Shown here: piece after piece, positions 8,193 to 15,963 of the stretch | Layout of the letters: each line of letters starts with the position of its first letter | Numbering within the stretch: the first letter of the stretch is position 1 | NCBI GenBank assembly: GCA_947476555.1 | Contig: CANJRI010000007.1 | Coordinates: forward strand, 1-64,000 | Direction of reading: 5' to 3' | Origin: Caulobacteraceae bacterium | GTDB lineage: Bacteria; Pseudomonadota; Alphaproteobacteria; Caulobacterales; Caulobacteraceae | Length of the DNA stretch: 64,000 nt | The notes under the pieces: model-generated | Seen by the model: the letters and a program-made list of their open reading frames with translations, nothing else | Databases searched by the model: none | Told to the model about the DNA's origin: nothing | Program-made: the position numbers and the translations under genes

Positions 8193-9554
8193 TTGGTTTT
8201 CGTCGTTTTCGCCGGCCAGTCGAACATCGGCGGCTATGGCATGACCGCCGCCGGACGGTCGCAGCCCTGGACTGTCGATTCGAGCATCCAGATCTGGAAC
8301 GAGGCCGGCGGGCGCTGGGAGGCCATGCAGGTCGGCGTCAACACCGGCTACGGCCAGTCGCCGGACGCCTGGGGTCCGGAAGTCCAGTTCGCCCTCGACT
8401 TCAAGGCGCGCTTCCCGTCCGAGACGCTCCATATCGTCAAGTCCGCGCACGGGGGCACCCCGCTGCAACAGGACACGGTGCAGTGGCACTATGACTGGTC
8501 GCCCGAGAGCGCCGACGAACTCTTCGATCGCACCGCCGCGGTGATCACCCAGGCTGGCGCCGCGCTGGGCGGCGCCAAGCCAACGGCGGTGTTCTGGGGG
8601 CAGGGCGAGGAGGACGCCAACTACGCCGGGGCGGCCGCCGGGTATCAGACCAACCTGAGCGCCCTGCTCACCGCGATCCGCGCCGAATGGATGGGCGATG
8701 CGGCCGGCAAGGTCGGCTTCTTCCGTATCGGGACCGGCCCGGCCTACGCCGACCAGGTCCGGGCGGGCGAGCTGGAGGTGGACCGGCAAGACGGCAACGC
8801 AGAGAGTTTCGATTCCACCTTCTTCTCGCGCCAGAGCGACGCCCTTCACCTGGCGGCGTCGGGGCATGACATGTCCGGGTCGAGCTTCTTCCAGCTCTAC
8901 GCCGGATGGCGCGGGGCGGGTTCGGCCGGTCAGGGCGGCCAGGCCCTGAACGGTTCGCCGGGACCCGACACCCTGATTGGCGGCGCCGCCGCCGACAGCA
9001 TCGCCGGCAGCTGGGGCGAGGACTTCCTGCGCGGCGGCGAAGGCGCGGACCTGATGAGCGGGGGCGACGGCTTCGACGATATGCACGGCAACCAGGGGAA
9101 CGACACCCTGGCCGGAGACGAAGGCGGCGACTGGGTGGTGGGGGGCAAGGACGACGATCGGCTGTTCGGCGGCGGCGGGGCTGATGTCGTGCTCGGCAAC
9201 CTGGGCCGCGACTTCACTGACGGCGAAGACGGAAACGACGTTGTCCGCGGCGGTCAGGACGACGATTTCGTGTTCGGGGGCGCCGGCGACGACTGGCTCT
9301 CAGGAGATCGGGGATCCGACTCCGTCACGGGCGGGCCGGGCGCAGACATCTTCAATTTCTTCAGCGAGGCCGGGCTGGACCGGATTACCGACTTCTCCCG
9401 CGCCGAAGGTGACAGGGTGCGCGTGGAGGGCGGCGTCCAGTGGACACTGGCCCAGGAGGGCGCCGACGTGGTGGTGCAGGTCGGCGACGGTCGGATGGTG
9501 CTGGCCAATCTCACCCTCGCCTCGCTCGGCGACGGCTGGATATCCGCTGGCTGA
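8193..9554 (+). CDS. SGNH-type esterase fused to RTX calcium-binding repeats
   Basis: A 453-residue two-part protein. Residues 1-240 resemble the SGNH / sialate O-acetylesterase (CE6-like) group: FAGQSN with the nucleophile Ser, FWGQGEEDAN (block III-like) and SDALHL (Asp-x-x-His). Residues about 250-395 hold roughly fourteen glycine/aspartate nonapeptides (GGxGxDxLx type), followed by a serralysin-like end (GADIFNF, LDRITDF). RTX repeats bind calcium and go with type I secretion, and there is no N-terminal signal peptide. The start is TTG after GGAG (8180-8183). It likely deacetylates a carbohydrate outside the cell. No type I secretion genes are nearby. Confidence 0.85.
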   Translation: MVFVVFAGQSNIGGYGMTAAGRSQPWTVDSSIQIWNEAGGRWEAMQVGVNTGYGQSPDAWGPEVQFALDFKARFPSETLHIVKSAHGGTPLQQDTVQWHYDWSPESADELFDRTAAVITQAGAALGGAKPTAVFWGQGEEDANYAGAAAGYQTNLSALLTAIRAEWMGDAAGKVGFFRIGTGPAYADQVRAGELEVDRQDGNAESFDSTFFSRQSDALHLAASGHDMSGSSFFQLYAGWRGAGSAGQGGQALNGSPGPDTLIGGAAADSIAGSWGEDFLRGGEGADLMSGGDGFDDMHGNQGNDTLAGDEGGDWVVGGKDDDRLFGGGGADVVLGNLGRDFTDGEDGNDVVRGGQDDDFVFGGAGDDWLSGDRGSDSVTGGPGADIFNFFSEAGLDRITDFSRAEGDRVRVEGGVQWTLAQEGADVVVQVGDGRMVLANLTLASLGDGWISAG

Positions 9555-9603
9555 CGTCGGGGCTGGCATGGCCTAGGCTGGAGGCCGACCTGGGCGAAAG
9601 ACC

Positions 9604-11433
9604 TTGCCGGACGATCCGCACGCGGCCCCGCCGTACAAACCCCTGCCCCTGAAAGCCGCCGACGTCACCCTGGAGCGTCGCGCGGACGGGTCCATGCTGA
9701 TGTGGTCGAACCACGCGGTCGGCGTGGGGCCGCGGACCATTCCCCACCTGCTCGCCGATCGGGCCGCCGCTTTTCCGGACCGGCCGTTCATCCTGCAGCG
9801 GCAGTCGGGTCACGGGCCGTGGCGCCAGGCCACCTACGGCGAGGTGAAACGGGGGGCCGACGGGGTGGCGCAGTGGCTGCTGGATCGCGGTCTGGGCGCC
9901 AGCGACTGCGTGATGGCGCTGTCGGGCCCATCGATCGAACTGGGGATGCTGGTTTTCGGCTGCCAGACGGCCGGCGTGCCCGTGTCGCCCATCAGCCCGG
10001 CCTGTTCGCTCTCGGCCGATCACACCCGGCTCCGCCACTGCTTCGAGACGGTCCGCCCGGCGGTGGTCTTCGCCCAATCCGGCGAGGCCGTCGCCCAGGC
10101 CTTCGAGACGCTCCGGGACCTGGCGGACGACCTGATCTTCGTGACCGTGGACCAGGCGGCCGGATCGCTCGCCTTCGCCGAACTCCACAGCGCGACGCCC
10201 ACGGCGGCGGTCGAGGCCGCCCGCGAGGCGCTCGGCCCCTCCACCGTCGCCAAGTACATGTTCACCTCTGGCTCCACCGGCGCTCCGAAGGCGGTGATCC
10301 AGACCCAGGGGATGTTCACCGGCCTGATCGCGGCGCTGGAAGGCCTGAAGGCCGCCGGCCCCAACCTCGACGACCCGCCTGAGGTTCTGGACTGGGGCCC
10401 CTGGAGCCATATCTCCTCGGGCAACGCCATCCTTCACGCCTCACTGTGGAACGGGTCGCTCCACTACCTGGACGAGGGCAAGCCGGCGCCGGGCCAGTTC
10501 GAGCCCACCATCCGGAACTTCTACGAGGTGTCGCCGCGCGCCTTCGCCACGGTGCCGGCCGCCTACGACATGCTGGCGGAGGCCATGGAGCGCGACCTCC
10601 GGCTTCGGGCGAGCTTCTTTCGCAATCTGCGCACCATGAGCAGCGGCGGCGCGATGCTCTCCGCCGACGTGCGGGCCCGCATGCAGGCCCTGGCGGTGGC
10701 GGAGACCGGCTTTCGCATACCCTTCACCGCCAGCTACGGGTCGACCGAGTTCCAGGTCGCGGCCCAGGCCCATTGGATCACCGAGGCCCCGGGGATCATC
10801 GGCGTTCCGATCCCCGGCGTGGTCCTCAAGCTCGCGCCGGAGGGCGAGCGGCTGGAGTTGCGGGTCAAGTCGCCGATGGTCACGCCGGGCTTCCTGGGCG
10901 ACGAAGCGCGCACCCGCGCCGCCTTCGACGAAGAGGGCTTCTATCGGTCCGGCGACGCCGTGCGGTTCCTTGATCCGGATCGTTCCGAACAGGGCCTGGT
11001 GTTCGATGGCCGGATCGTCGAGGAGTTCAAGCTGAGCTCCGCCACGACCGTGCGCGTGGGGAGCCTGCGGGCGGAGTTGGTGGCGGCCTGCGGACCTTAT
11101 GTCCTGGACATGGTGATCGCCGGGGAGGGACGCGGGTTCGTTTCGGCGCTCGTCTGGCCCAGCGCCGGCGCCCTGGAGCAACATGGCCCGGAGCAGCTCG
11201 CCGAGATGATCCGCGACCGGCTCGCGGCCTTCAACGCTATGGCCGGCGGCTCGTCCCGATGGGTGCGTCGGTTCATTGTCCTCACCGAGCCGCCGTCATT
11301 GGACAGCGGAGAGGCGACCGACAAGGGCTATGTGAACCAGCGCGCTGTCCTGCGGCGCCGGGCCGAGGTCGTCGAGCGGCTCTATGCCGATCCGCCGGGC
11401 GCGGGTGTGGTGGTGTTGGAAGGTGGCCTATGA
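9604..11433 (+). CDS. fcs: Feruloyl-CoA synthase (acyl-adenylate family)
   Basis: A 609-residue AMP-forming CoA ligase. The phosphate-binding motif FTSGSTGAPKAV is near residues 218-229. The N-terminal segment (ADVTLERRADGSMLM) and C-terminal segment (TDKGYVNQRAVLRRRAEVVERLY) match the feruloyl-CoA synthase branch rather than fatty-acyl ligases. It activates ferulate or a related aromatic acid with ATP and CoA. The start is TTG. The stop overlaps the ATG of the crotonase gene (ATGA), so both are probably translated together for an aryl-propenoate pathway. Substrate choice within aromatic acids is inferred. Confidence 0.85.
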   Translation: MPDDPHAAPPYKPLPLKAADVTLERRADGSMLMWSNHAVGVGPRTIPHLLADRAAAFPDRPFILQRQSGHGPWRQATYGEVKRGADGVAQWLLDRGLGASDCVMALSGPSIELGMLVFGCQTAGVPVSPISPACSLSADHTRLRHCFETVRPAVVFAQSGEAVAQAFETLRDLADDLIFVTVDQAAGSLAFAELHSATPTAAVEAAREALGPSTVAKYMFTSGSTGAPKAVIQTQGMFTGLIAALEGLKAAGPNLDDPPEVLDWGPWSHISSGNAILHASLWNGSLHYLDEGKPAPGQFEPTIRNFYEVSPRAFATVPAAYDMLAEAMERDLRLRASFFRNLRTMSSGGAMLSADVRARMQALAVAETGFRIPFTASYGSTEFQVAAQAHWITEAPGIIGVPIPGVVLKLAPEGERLELRVKSPMVTPGFLGDEARTRAAFDEEGFYRSGDAVRFLDPDRSEQGLVFDGRIVEEFKLSSATTVRVGSLRAELVAACGPYVLDMVIAGEGRGFVSALVWPSAGALEQHGPEQLAEMIRDRLAAFNAMAGGSSRWVRRFIVLTEPPSLDSGEATDKGYVNQRAVLRRRAEVVERLYADPPGAGVVVLEGGL

Positions 11434-12221
11434 CCGATCGGGTGAGCGTGGAGATCAGCGGGGGGGTCGCGGACGTGCGCTTGTCGCGGCCCGAGAAGCT
11501 CAACGCGCTGGATCCGGCCATGTTCGCGGCCCTGGCGGCGGCGGGGGAACGGCTGAAGGCCGAACCCGGGCTGCGGGCGGCGGTGCTGTCGGGCGAGGGT
11601 AAGGCTTTCTGCGCGGGGCTCGACACCGGGGGCCTGGAGCAGACCTTGGCGGAGGGGCGCCGGCTCCTGGACGCGGCCCGTACGGCCGGCGGCGCAAACC
11701 CCCTGCAACAGGCGGCCATGGTCTGGCGCGAGGTCCCGGTCCCGGTGATCGCCGCGGTGCATGGCGCGGCCTTCGGCGGCGGCCTGCAGGTGGCCCTCGG
11801 CTGCGACCTGCGATTCGTCGCCCCCGATGCGAAGCTGTCGGTCATGGAGATCAAGTGGGGCCTCACGCCGGACATGGGCGGGATCGCGCTTTTGAGAGGC
11901 TTGGTCCGCGACGACATCGCGCGTGAGCTGATCTGGAGCGGCCGCGTGGTCTCGGGCGAGGAGGCGCTAGGACTTGGCCTGGCGACCCGACTCTGCGCGG
12001 ACCCACGATCGGAGGCGCTCGCCTACGCGCGGGAGCTCGCGGCGAAAAACCCCCAGGCTATCCGAGCCGGCAAACGGCTTGTGAACCACGCATCCGATGC
12101 GGACCTCGCCAACATACTGCTGGAGGAGAGCCGCGAGCAGGGGGACCTGCTCGGCTCGCGCAACCAGATCGAGGCCGTCATGGCCAACCTGGAGACGCGG
12201 CCGCCGTCGTTTTCGGACTGA
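11430..12221 (+). CDS. Enoyl-CoA hydratase/isomerase (crotonase) family
   Basis: A 263-residue crotonase. The oxyanion-hole elements are AFCAGLD and GAAFGGGLQVALGCD, followed by DAKLSVMEIKWGLTPDMGG. The start ATG lies inside the stop of the feruloyl-CoA synthase gene (ATGA), indicating translational coupling. In context it could hydrate or cleave the aryl-CoA product, but the sequence resembles generic crotonases more than classical feruloyl-CoA hydratase-lyase, so the reaction is uncertain. A long hairpin follows. Confidence 0.85.
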   Translation: MTDRVSVEISGGVADVRLSRPEKLNALDPAMFAALAAAGERLKAEPGLRAAVLSGEGKAFCAGLDTGGLEQTLAEGRRLLDAARTAGGANPLQQAAMVWREVPVPVIAAVHGAAFGGGLQVALGCDLRFVAPDAKLSVMEIKWGLTPDMGGIALLRGLVRDDIARELIWSGRVVSGEEALGLGLATRLCADPRSEALAYARELAAKNPQAIRAGKRLVNHASDADLANILLEESREQGDLLGSRNQIEAVMANLETRPPSFSD

Positions 12222-12245
12222 TTGCGCCTGAACGGGCCGCCCGAA

Positions 12246-12284
12246 GGAGCGCAACCGGCCGCCTTCGCAGCCGAGTTGCGCTCC
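12246..12284. terminator. Strong hairpin between convergent genes
   Basis: GGAGCGCAACCGGC pairs with GCCG-A-GTTGCGCTCC: 14 base pairs with one bulged A and a ten-base loop. It lies between the convergent crotonase and UrcA-family genes. There is no good U-tract, so it may act in 3'-end protection or Rho-assisted termination rather than as a classical terminator. Confidence 0.5.
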
Positions 12285-12293
12285 AGGGTGCGT

Positions 12294-12578
12294 TTAGCGG
12301 GAGGCCAGGGTGTCAGCCGGCTCGCTGATCGCTACGAGATCTGGAATCCCGGAGCCCGCCATCGCGGCTTCCGCCGTGGCCCGTCGACAGGCTCTAAATT
12401 CGTACATGTCGTATTTGGCCGTTTCCTTGAAGCAGACGGATCGGGCCGCCTTGTGGATATCGGCCTGGAGTTGCTCGATCGTCTTGCCCGCTGTGGGCAC
12501 CCGTATCGAGAGGGCGTTCGCCGGGGCGGCGACGCCGATGGCGGCCACAGCCGCCAGAGTTACGATGCGCATGATCAT
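12294..12578 (-). CDS. UrcA family protein
   Basis: A 94-residue exported protein. The signal peptide ends near APANALS. The mature part (TIEQLQADIHKAARSVC ... EFRACRRATAEAAMA) has the two cysteines and helical spacing of the UrcA family, small secreted proteins common in Caulobacterales and Sphingomonadales with no known function. ATG codons at positions 1 and 3 are both possible starts and neither has a strong ribosome site. A small terminator-like hairpin lies just upstream. Confidence 0.7.
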   Translation of the reverse strand: MIMRIVTLAAVAAIGVAAPANALSIRVPTAGKTIEQLQADIHKAARSVCFKETAKYDMYEFRACRRATAEAAMAGSGIPDLVAISEPADTLASR

Positions 12579-12593
12579 TTCAGTGGTTCCGTG

Positions 12594-12613
12594 AAAAGGG
12601 TTTCAAAAAACCC
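12594..12613 (-). terminator. Small terminator-like hairpin before the UrcA gene
   Basis: On the minus strand GGGTTT-TTTG-AAACCC is followed by TTTT. The six-pair stem is weak. It lies 16-35 bases before the UrcA start and about 225 bases after the topoisomerase stop, so it may end topoisomerase transcripts or attenuate UrcA. The rest of the 12579-12838 gap shows nothing I can name. Confidence 0.4.
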
Positions 12614-12838
12614 CCGTCCGGCGCTCCTCTCGGAAGGGTGCCCGGCGACTTGCGCTCCGGATGGCCCTTCCGAGTCGAAGGGTGTGCCTCCCTTACGCCA
12701 TTGGCAAGGCACGAATTTGCGACAGTCGGCCATTTATCGCAATTGCTGACCAGAAGGGCGCCTGGTGGTCGGGAAATCGTCATCTACTGGCGGCGGTCGC
12801 GGGATTCCGGCCTGTTCAGCGCCGGTTCGCCGGCGGAG

Positions 12839-13819
12839 CTAGCCTTCCAGGAACCTTAGCAACGCCAACTCGAAGGCCCGCTCGTCCTTCGCAGGCGTGA
12901 GGTCGAGCTCACCGGCGGCATAGGCCTCAAGCACCTTCGGATGGATGTAGGCGCTGCGGGCGACGGCGGCCGTGTTGCCCAATAGCCCGGCCACGGCTTT
13001 GACGCAGGCGGTGACGTTCCGCTTCACGTCCGAGTCGCTCGCACAGGCGGGAGCGGTGAGCAGCGCCCGTGTCGCCGCGACCGTGCCGGCCCAGGTCCGG
13101 AAATCCTTGGCCGAAAAATCCTCCCCCAGGGCCTCGCGCAGATAGGCGTTCACGTCGGCGGACTCCACCGCGCGCCGGTTCCCGTCCTCGCCCAGGTACT
13201 GGAACAGCCGCTGGCCCGGGAGGTCCTGGCAAGCCCGCACGATGCGGGCCAGGCGCCGGTCGTTGAAACCCGTCTGGTGGACCTTGCCGCTCTTGCCTCG
13301 AAACTCGAACTTCGCGCCGGCAGAGCCGACCTTCACATGCCGGTTGCGAAGGGTGGTGAGGCCGAAGCTCCGGTTGGCGCGGGCGTATTCCTCGTTGCCG
13401 ACCCGGATCAGCGTGAGCTCCATCAGGCGCACCACCGCCGCCAGCACCTTTTCACGGGGCAGGCCAAGCCGGGCCAGATCGTCTTCAACCCGGCGGCGCA
13501 GGCGGGGCAGGGCGCGCCCGAACGCCAGCACCCGGTCGTACTTGTGGCTGTCGCGGGCCTGCCGCCAACGGTCGTGGTAGCGGTATTGCTTGCGGCCCCG
13601 GGCGTCGCGTCCGGTGGCCTGGATGTGGCCGTTGGGCCTGGGGCTGATCCAGACGTCGGTCCAGGCCGGCGGGATGACCAGGGCGCGTATGCGATCCAGG
13701 GTGGCCTCGTCGGCGATCGGCTTGCCGTCAGGACCCTGGTAGTTGGAGCCATGGCCCCGCGCCTTGCGGCGGTGGATGCCTGGGTCGGTGTCGGAGACAT
13801 AGGCGAGGCCGGCTTCCAT
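12839..13819 (-). CDS. Bacterial DNA topoisomerase IB
   Basis: A 326-residue poxvirus-type topoisomerase IB. Catalytic residues can be placed: Arg139 in LIRVGNEEYA, Arg241 in KDFRTWAGT and the nucleophile Tyr291 in RSAYIHPKV. The SFGLTTLRNRH block is diagnostic. It relaxes supercoils through a 3'-phosphotyrosine link. The length is full for the small bacterial form. The ATG lies only about a dozen bases after the -10 element of a perfect EcfG promoter, so the mRNA would be nearly leaderless. The gene is divergent from rlmJ. Confidence 0.93.
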   Translation of the reverse strand: MEAGLAYVSDTDPGIHRRKARGHGSNYQGPDGKPIADEATLDRIRALVIPPAWTDVWISPRPNGHIQATGRDARGRKQYRYHDRWRQARDSHKYDRVLAFGRALPRLRRRVEDDLARLGLPREKVLAAVVRLMELTLIRVGNEEYARANRSFGLTTLRNRHVKVGSAGAKFEFRGKSGKVHQTGFNDRRLARIVRACQDLPGQRLFQYLGEDGNRRAVESADVNAYLREALGEDFSAKDFRTWAGTVAATRALLTAPACASDSDVKRNVTACVKAVAGLLGNTAAVARSAYIHPKVLEAYAAGELDLTPAKDERAFELALLRFLEG

Positions 13820-13831
13820 CAGCCCGGCCCC

Positions 13832-13857
13832 AACGTGGTATGCGCAAGGCCGGTTCC
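13832..13857 (-). promoter_or_regulatory. EcfG (general stress sigma) promoter for topoisomerase IB
   Basis: On the minus strand GGAAC (13857-13853), 17 bases, then CGTT (13835-13832): a full match to the alphaproteobacterial EcfG/SigT consensus. It sits immediately before the topoisomerase IB start and overlaps the rlmJ ribosome-binding region on the other strand. Confidence 0.75.
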
Positions 13858-13869
13858 GGAGGACGCCGT

Positions 13870-14694
13870 TTGAACTACCGCCATGTCTATCACGCCGGAA
13901 ACTTCGCCGATCTGGTCAAGCATGCCGCGCTGCTGCAGCTCGTGGCGCGACTGACTCAGGGACCGCCGCTGACGGTGATCGACACCCACGCCGGACGCGG
14001 ACTTTACGATCTCGCCAGCCCCGAGGCGCGCAAGTCCGGAGAGGCGGCGGCCGGCGTTGTCCGCCTGATGGCCGCGCCCGACGCTCCACCGGTCTTCGGG
14101 CCCCTGAAAGCCGCGACCCTGGCGCTGAACGGCAAGGGGGAGATCCTGAGGTATCCCGGTTCCCCGTGGCTGATCGCCCGCAGCCTTCGGCCGGGGGATA
14201 GCTACCTGGCCTGCGAACTGCGACCGGAGGAGTACGAGGCCCTGCGCGTGGCATTGCGGGATCGGCCCAATGCACGGACGGCGGAGGGCGACGGCTTCGC
14301 CCTGGCGGTGGAACGCTGCCCGAGCCAGGGGCGGGTGCTGCTGCTGATCGACCCGCCGTTCGAGCGGCCGGACGACTACGACCGGATCATCGCCACCCTG
14401 GCCGCCGCGCGCCGTCGCAATCCCAGGGCGCAGGCGCTGGTCTGGCTGCCCCTGAAGGACCTGGAGACCTTCGACGCCTTCCTGCGCGACCTGGAGGACG
14501 CCGAGTTGGGCCCGGCGATGGTGGTGGAGGCACGGATCCGCCCGCTTTCCGATCCGATGAAGATGAACGGATGCGCGCTGGTCCTGGTGGACGGTCCGGA
14601 TCTGACGGCCGCTTTTTCGGCGATCAGCCAATGGGTCGCCCAAAGCTTGGGCGAGGCCGGCCAATCCAGGGTCTATCCGCTTTCGTCATCGTAG
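13870..14694 (+). CDS. rlmJ: 23S rRNA (adenine-2030-N6)-methyltransferase RlmJ
   Basis: A 274-residue N6-adenine methyltransferase. The N-terminus NYRHVYHAGNFADLVKH matches the RlmJ signature, and the catalytic motif DPPF is at 161-164 with LLID before it. It methylates A2030 of 23S rRNA using SAM. TTG at 13870 is chosen over the ATG at 13840 because GGAGGA lies six bases upstream and the protein then begins as in RlmJ homologues. It is divergent from topoisomerase IB. Confidence 0.92.
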   Translation: MNYRHVYHAGNFADLVKHAALLQLVARLTQGPPLTVIDTHAGRGLYDLASPEARKSGEAAAGVVRLMAAPDAPPVFGPLKAATLALNGKGEILRYPGSPWLIARSLRPGDSYLACELRPEEYEALRVALRDRPNARTAEGDGFALAVERCPSQGRVLLLIDPPFERPDDYDRIIATLAAARRRNPRAQALVWLPLKDLETFDAFLRDLEDAELGPAMVVEARIRPLSDPMKMNGCALVLVDGPDLTAAFSAISQWVAQSLGEAGQSRVYPLSSS

Positions 14695-14764
14695 TTTCGC
14701 AACTGCGAAGATCGGAGCCATGTTATGCTGCATCGCACAATCCAGTGCGACCAGGAGCTCCGTC

Positions 14765-15310
14765 ATGGACCGTGACTACGACCTCAAGGATCTTCCCAAG
14801 GCGACCCTCCGACCCGAGCTGATGGTCGGGGCCATTTCTCCCCTCTGGGGCTACTTCGGCGCCGCCGCCATGGGCGGCATGGCGATGTGGTGGATGAGCC
14901 GTTGGGTCCGCCCGGACAATCTGGAAGCCATGTTCGACAAGCTCGACGGCTTGACCGCGTCGGCTGTGGAAACCGCTCAGGAAGCCCTCGGCGAGACCAC
15001 GCAGCTGGTCGAAGCCGCTGGCGAGGCGGCGCTCGAAACGGCCGACGAGGTGATCTCCGCCCAGGAGGAGGTCCTCGAGGAGGTGGAGGCCGTCATAGAG
15101 GCCGCGCCGGAGCCGCAGCTACCGCCCATCGGCGGGGAGGCAGCGCCGATCAGTCCGCTCGTGGCGGTCGACTTGGCGACCGACATCGCCGCGGACGCCA
15201 TCGCGGCCGTGGAAACGACGGTCGAGCCGATCGTCGAGGCGGTCACGGAGACCGTGGCCAAGCGCGGCAAGAAGGGCGACCCGGCGGTTCTGGACGCCGA
15301 CGAAGCCTGA
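14765..15310 (+). CDS. Ala/Glu-rich protein with one N-terminal hydrophobic segment
   Basis: A 181-residue protein, not recognised. Residues about 22-46 (AISPLWGYFGAAAMGGMAMWWM) form one membrane or amphipathic segment. The rest is a long Ala/Glu/Val helix (EEVLEEVEAVIEAAPEP and similar) ending in a basic patch (KRGKKGD). The ATG at 14765 has AGGAG upstream. The leader holds TGC-rich repeats (TGCTGCATCGCAC) that recall PhaR-type sites of phasin genes, so a granule- or membrane-surface role is possible. That is speculation from leader and composition only. Confidence 0.6.
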   Translation: MDRDYDLKDLPKATLRPELMVGAISPLWGYFGAAAMGGMAMWWMSRWVRPDNLEAMFDKLDGLTASAVETAQEALGETTQLVEAAGEAALETADEVISAQEEVLEEVEAVIEAAPEPQLPPIGGEAAPISPLVAVDLATDIAADAIAAVETTVEPIVEAVTETVAKRGKKGDPAVLDADEA

Positions 15311-15347
15311 CGTGGCGCGGCGGCGCGCGCCGCCGTAAGAACGGCGG

Positions 15348-15911
15348 GTGCTGAAGCGCCTTCTGGACCTTCTCGGCGCGGGCCTCGGGCTCGTCGTCCT
15401 CTCTCCGCTGCTGGTGGCGCTGGCCATCGCTGTCCGCCTGGACAGCCCGGGTCCGGCGCTGCACCGGTCCCGGCGGGTCGGGCGGGGCGGCCGCCTCTTC
15501 GCCATGCCGAAATTCCGCACCATGCGGATGGGCGCCCCCGACGTCGCCACCCACCTGCTGCCGGACCCCGATCAATGGGTGACCAAGCTCGGCCGGGCCC
15601 TTCGCCGCACCAGCCTCGATGAACTGCCCCAGCTCTGGTGCGTCCTGAAGGGCGACATGAGCTTGGTGGGTCCGCGGCCGGCGCTGTTCAACCAGGACGA
15701 TCTGGTGGCCCTGCGGACGCAGGCCGGGGTGCAGCGCCTGCGTCCTGGGCTGACCGGCTGGGCCCAGATCAACGGCCGTGACGAGCTGCCGATCCCCGAG
15801 AAGGTGCGGCTCGATACGGAATACCTGGAGCGGATGTCCATGGGCTTCGACCTGCGGATTCTGCTCGCCACCGCTTGCGCCGCGATCACCGGACGGCACG
15901 TGAGTCACTAG
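15348..15911 (+). CDS. Phosphoglycosyl transferase (bacterial sugar transferase)
   Basis: A 187-residue minimal polyprenol-phosphate sugar transferase. A re-entrant hydrophobic segment (residues 5-28) is followed by KFRTM, SLDELPQLWCVLKGDMSLVGPRP and PGLTGWAQINGRDELP, the catalytic and substrate signatures. It starts a glycan on undecaprenyl phosphate at the inner membrane. The start is GTG with a weak ribosome site. It is the first of two such enzymes in the window and lacks the long N-terminal membrane domain of WbaP. Which polysaccharide it serves is unknown. Confidence 0.9.
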   Translation: MLKRLLDLLGAGLGLVVLSPLLVALAIAVRLDSPGPALHRSRRVGRGGRLFAMPKFRTMRMGAPDVATHLLPDPDQWVTKLGRALRRTSLDELPQLWCVLKGDMSLVGPRPALFNQDDLVALRTQAGVQRLRPGLTGWAQINGRDELPIPEKVRLDTEYLERMSMGFDLRILLATACAAITGRHVSH

Positions 15912-15963
15912 TTTCGGACCCGTCGCCCGTTCCCGCGCGTTGAAGGGGCCGGAGATCCCACGC

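Noticed and set aside
8940-9360. RTX-coding region as a possible tandem DNA repeat or CRISPR-like array
   Set aside because: The periodicity is at the protein level (nonapeptides with variable codons); no identical DNA repeats or spacers. No CRISPR array was seen anywhere in the window.
12579-12595. GGAAC just before the UrcA gene as an EcfG promoter
   Set aside because: It is only a few bases from the ATG, leaving no room for a -10 element upstream of the gene.
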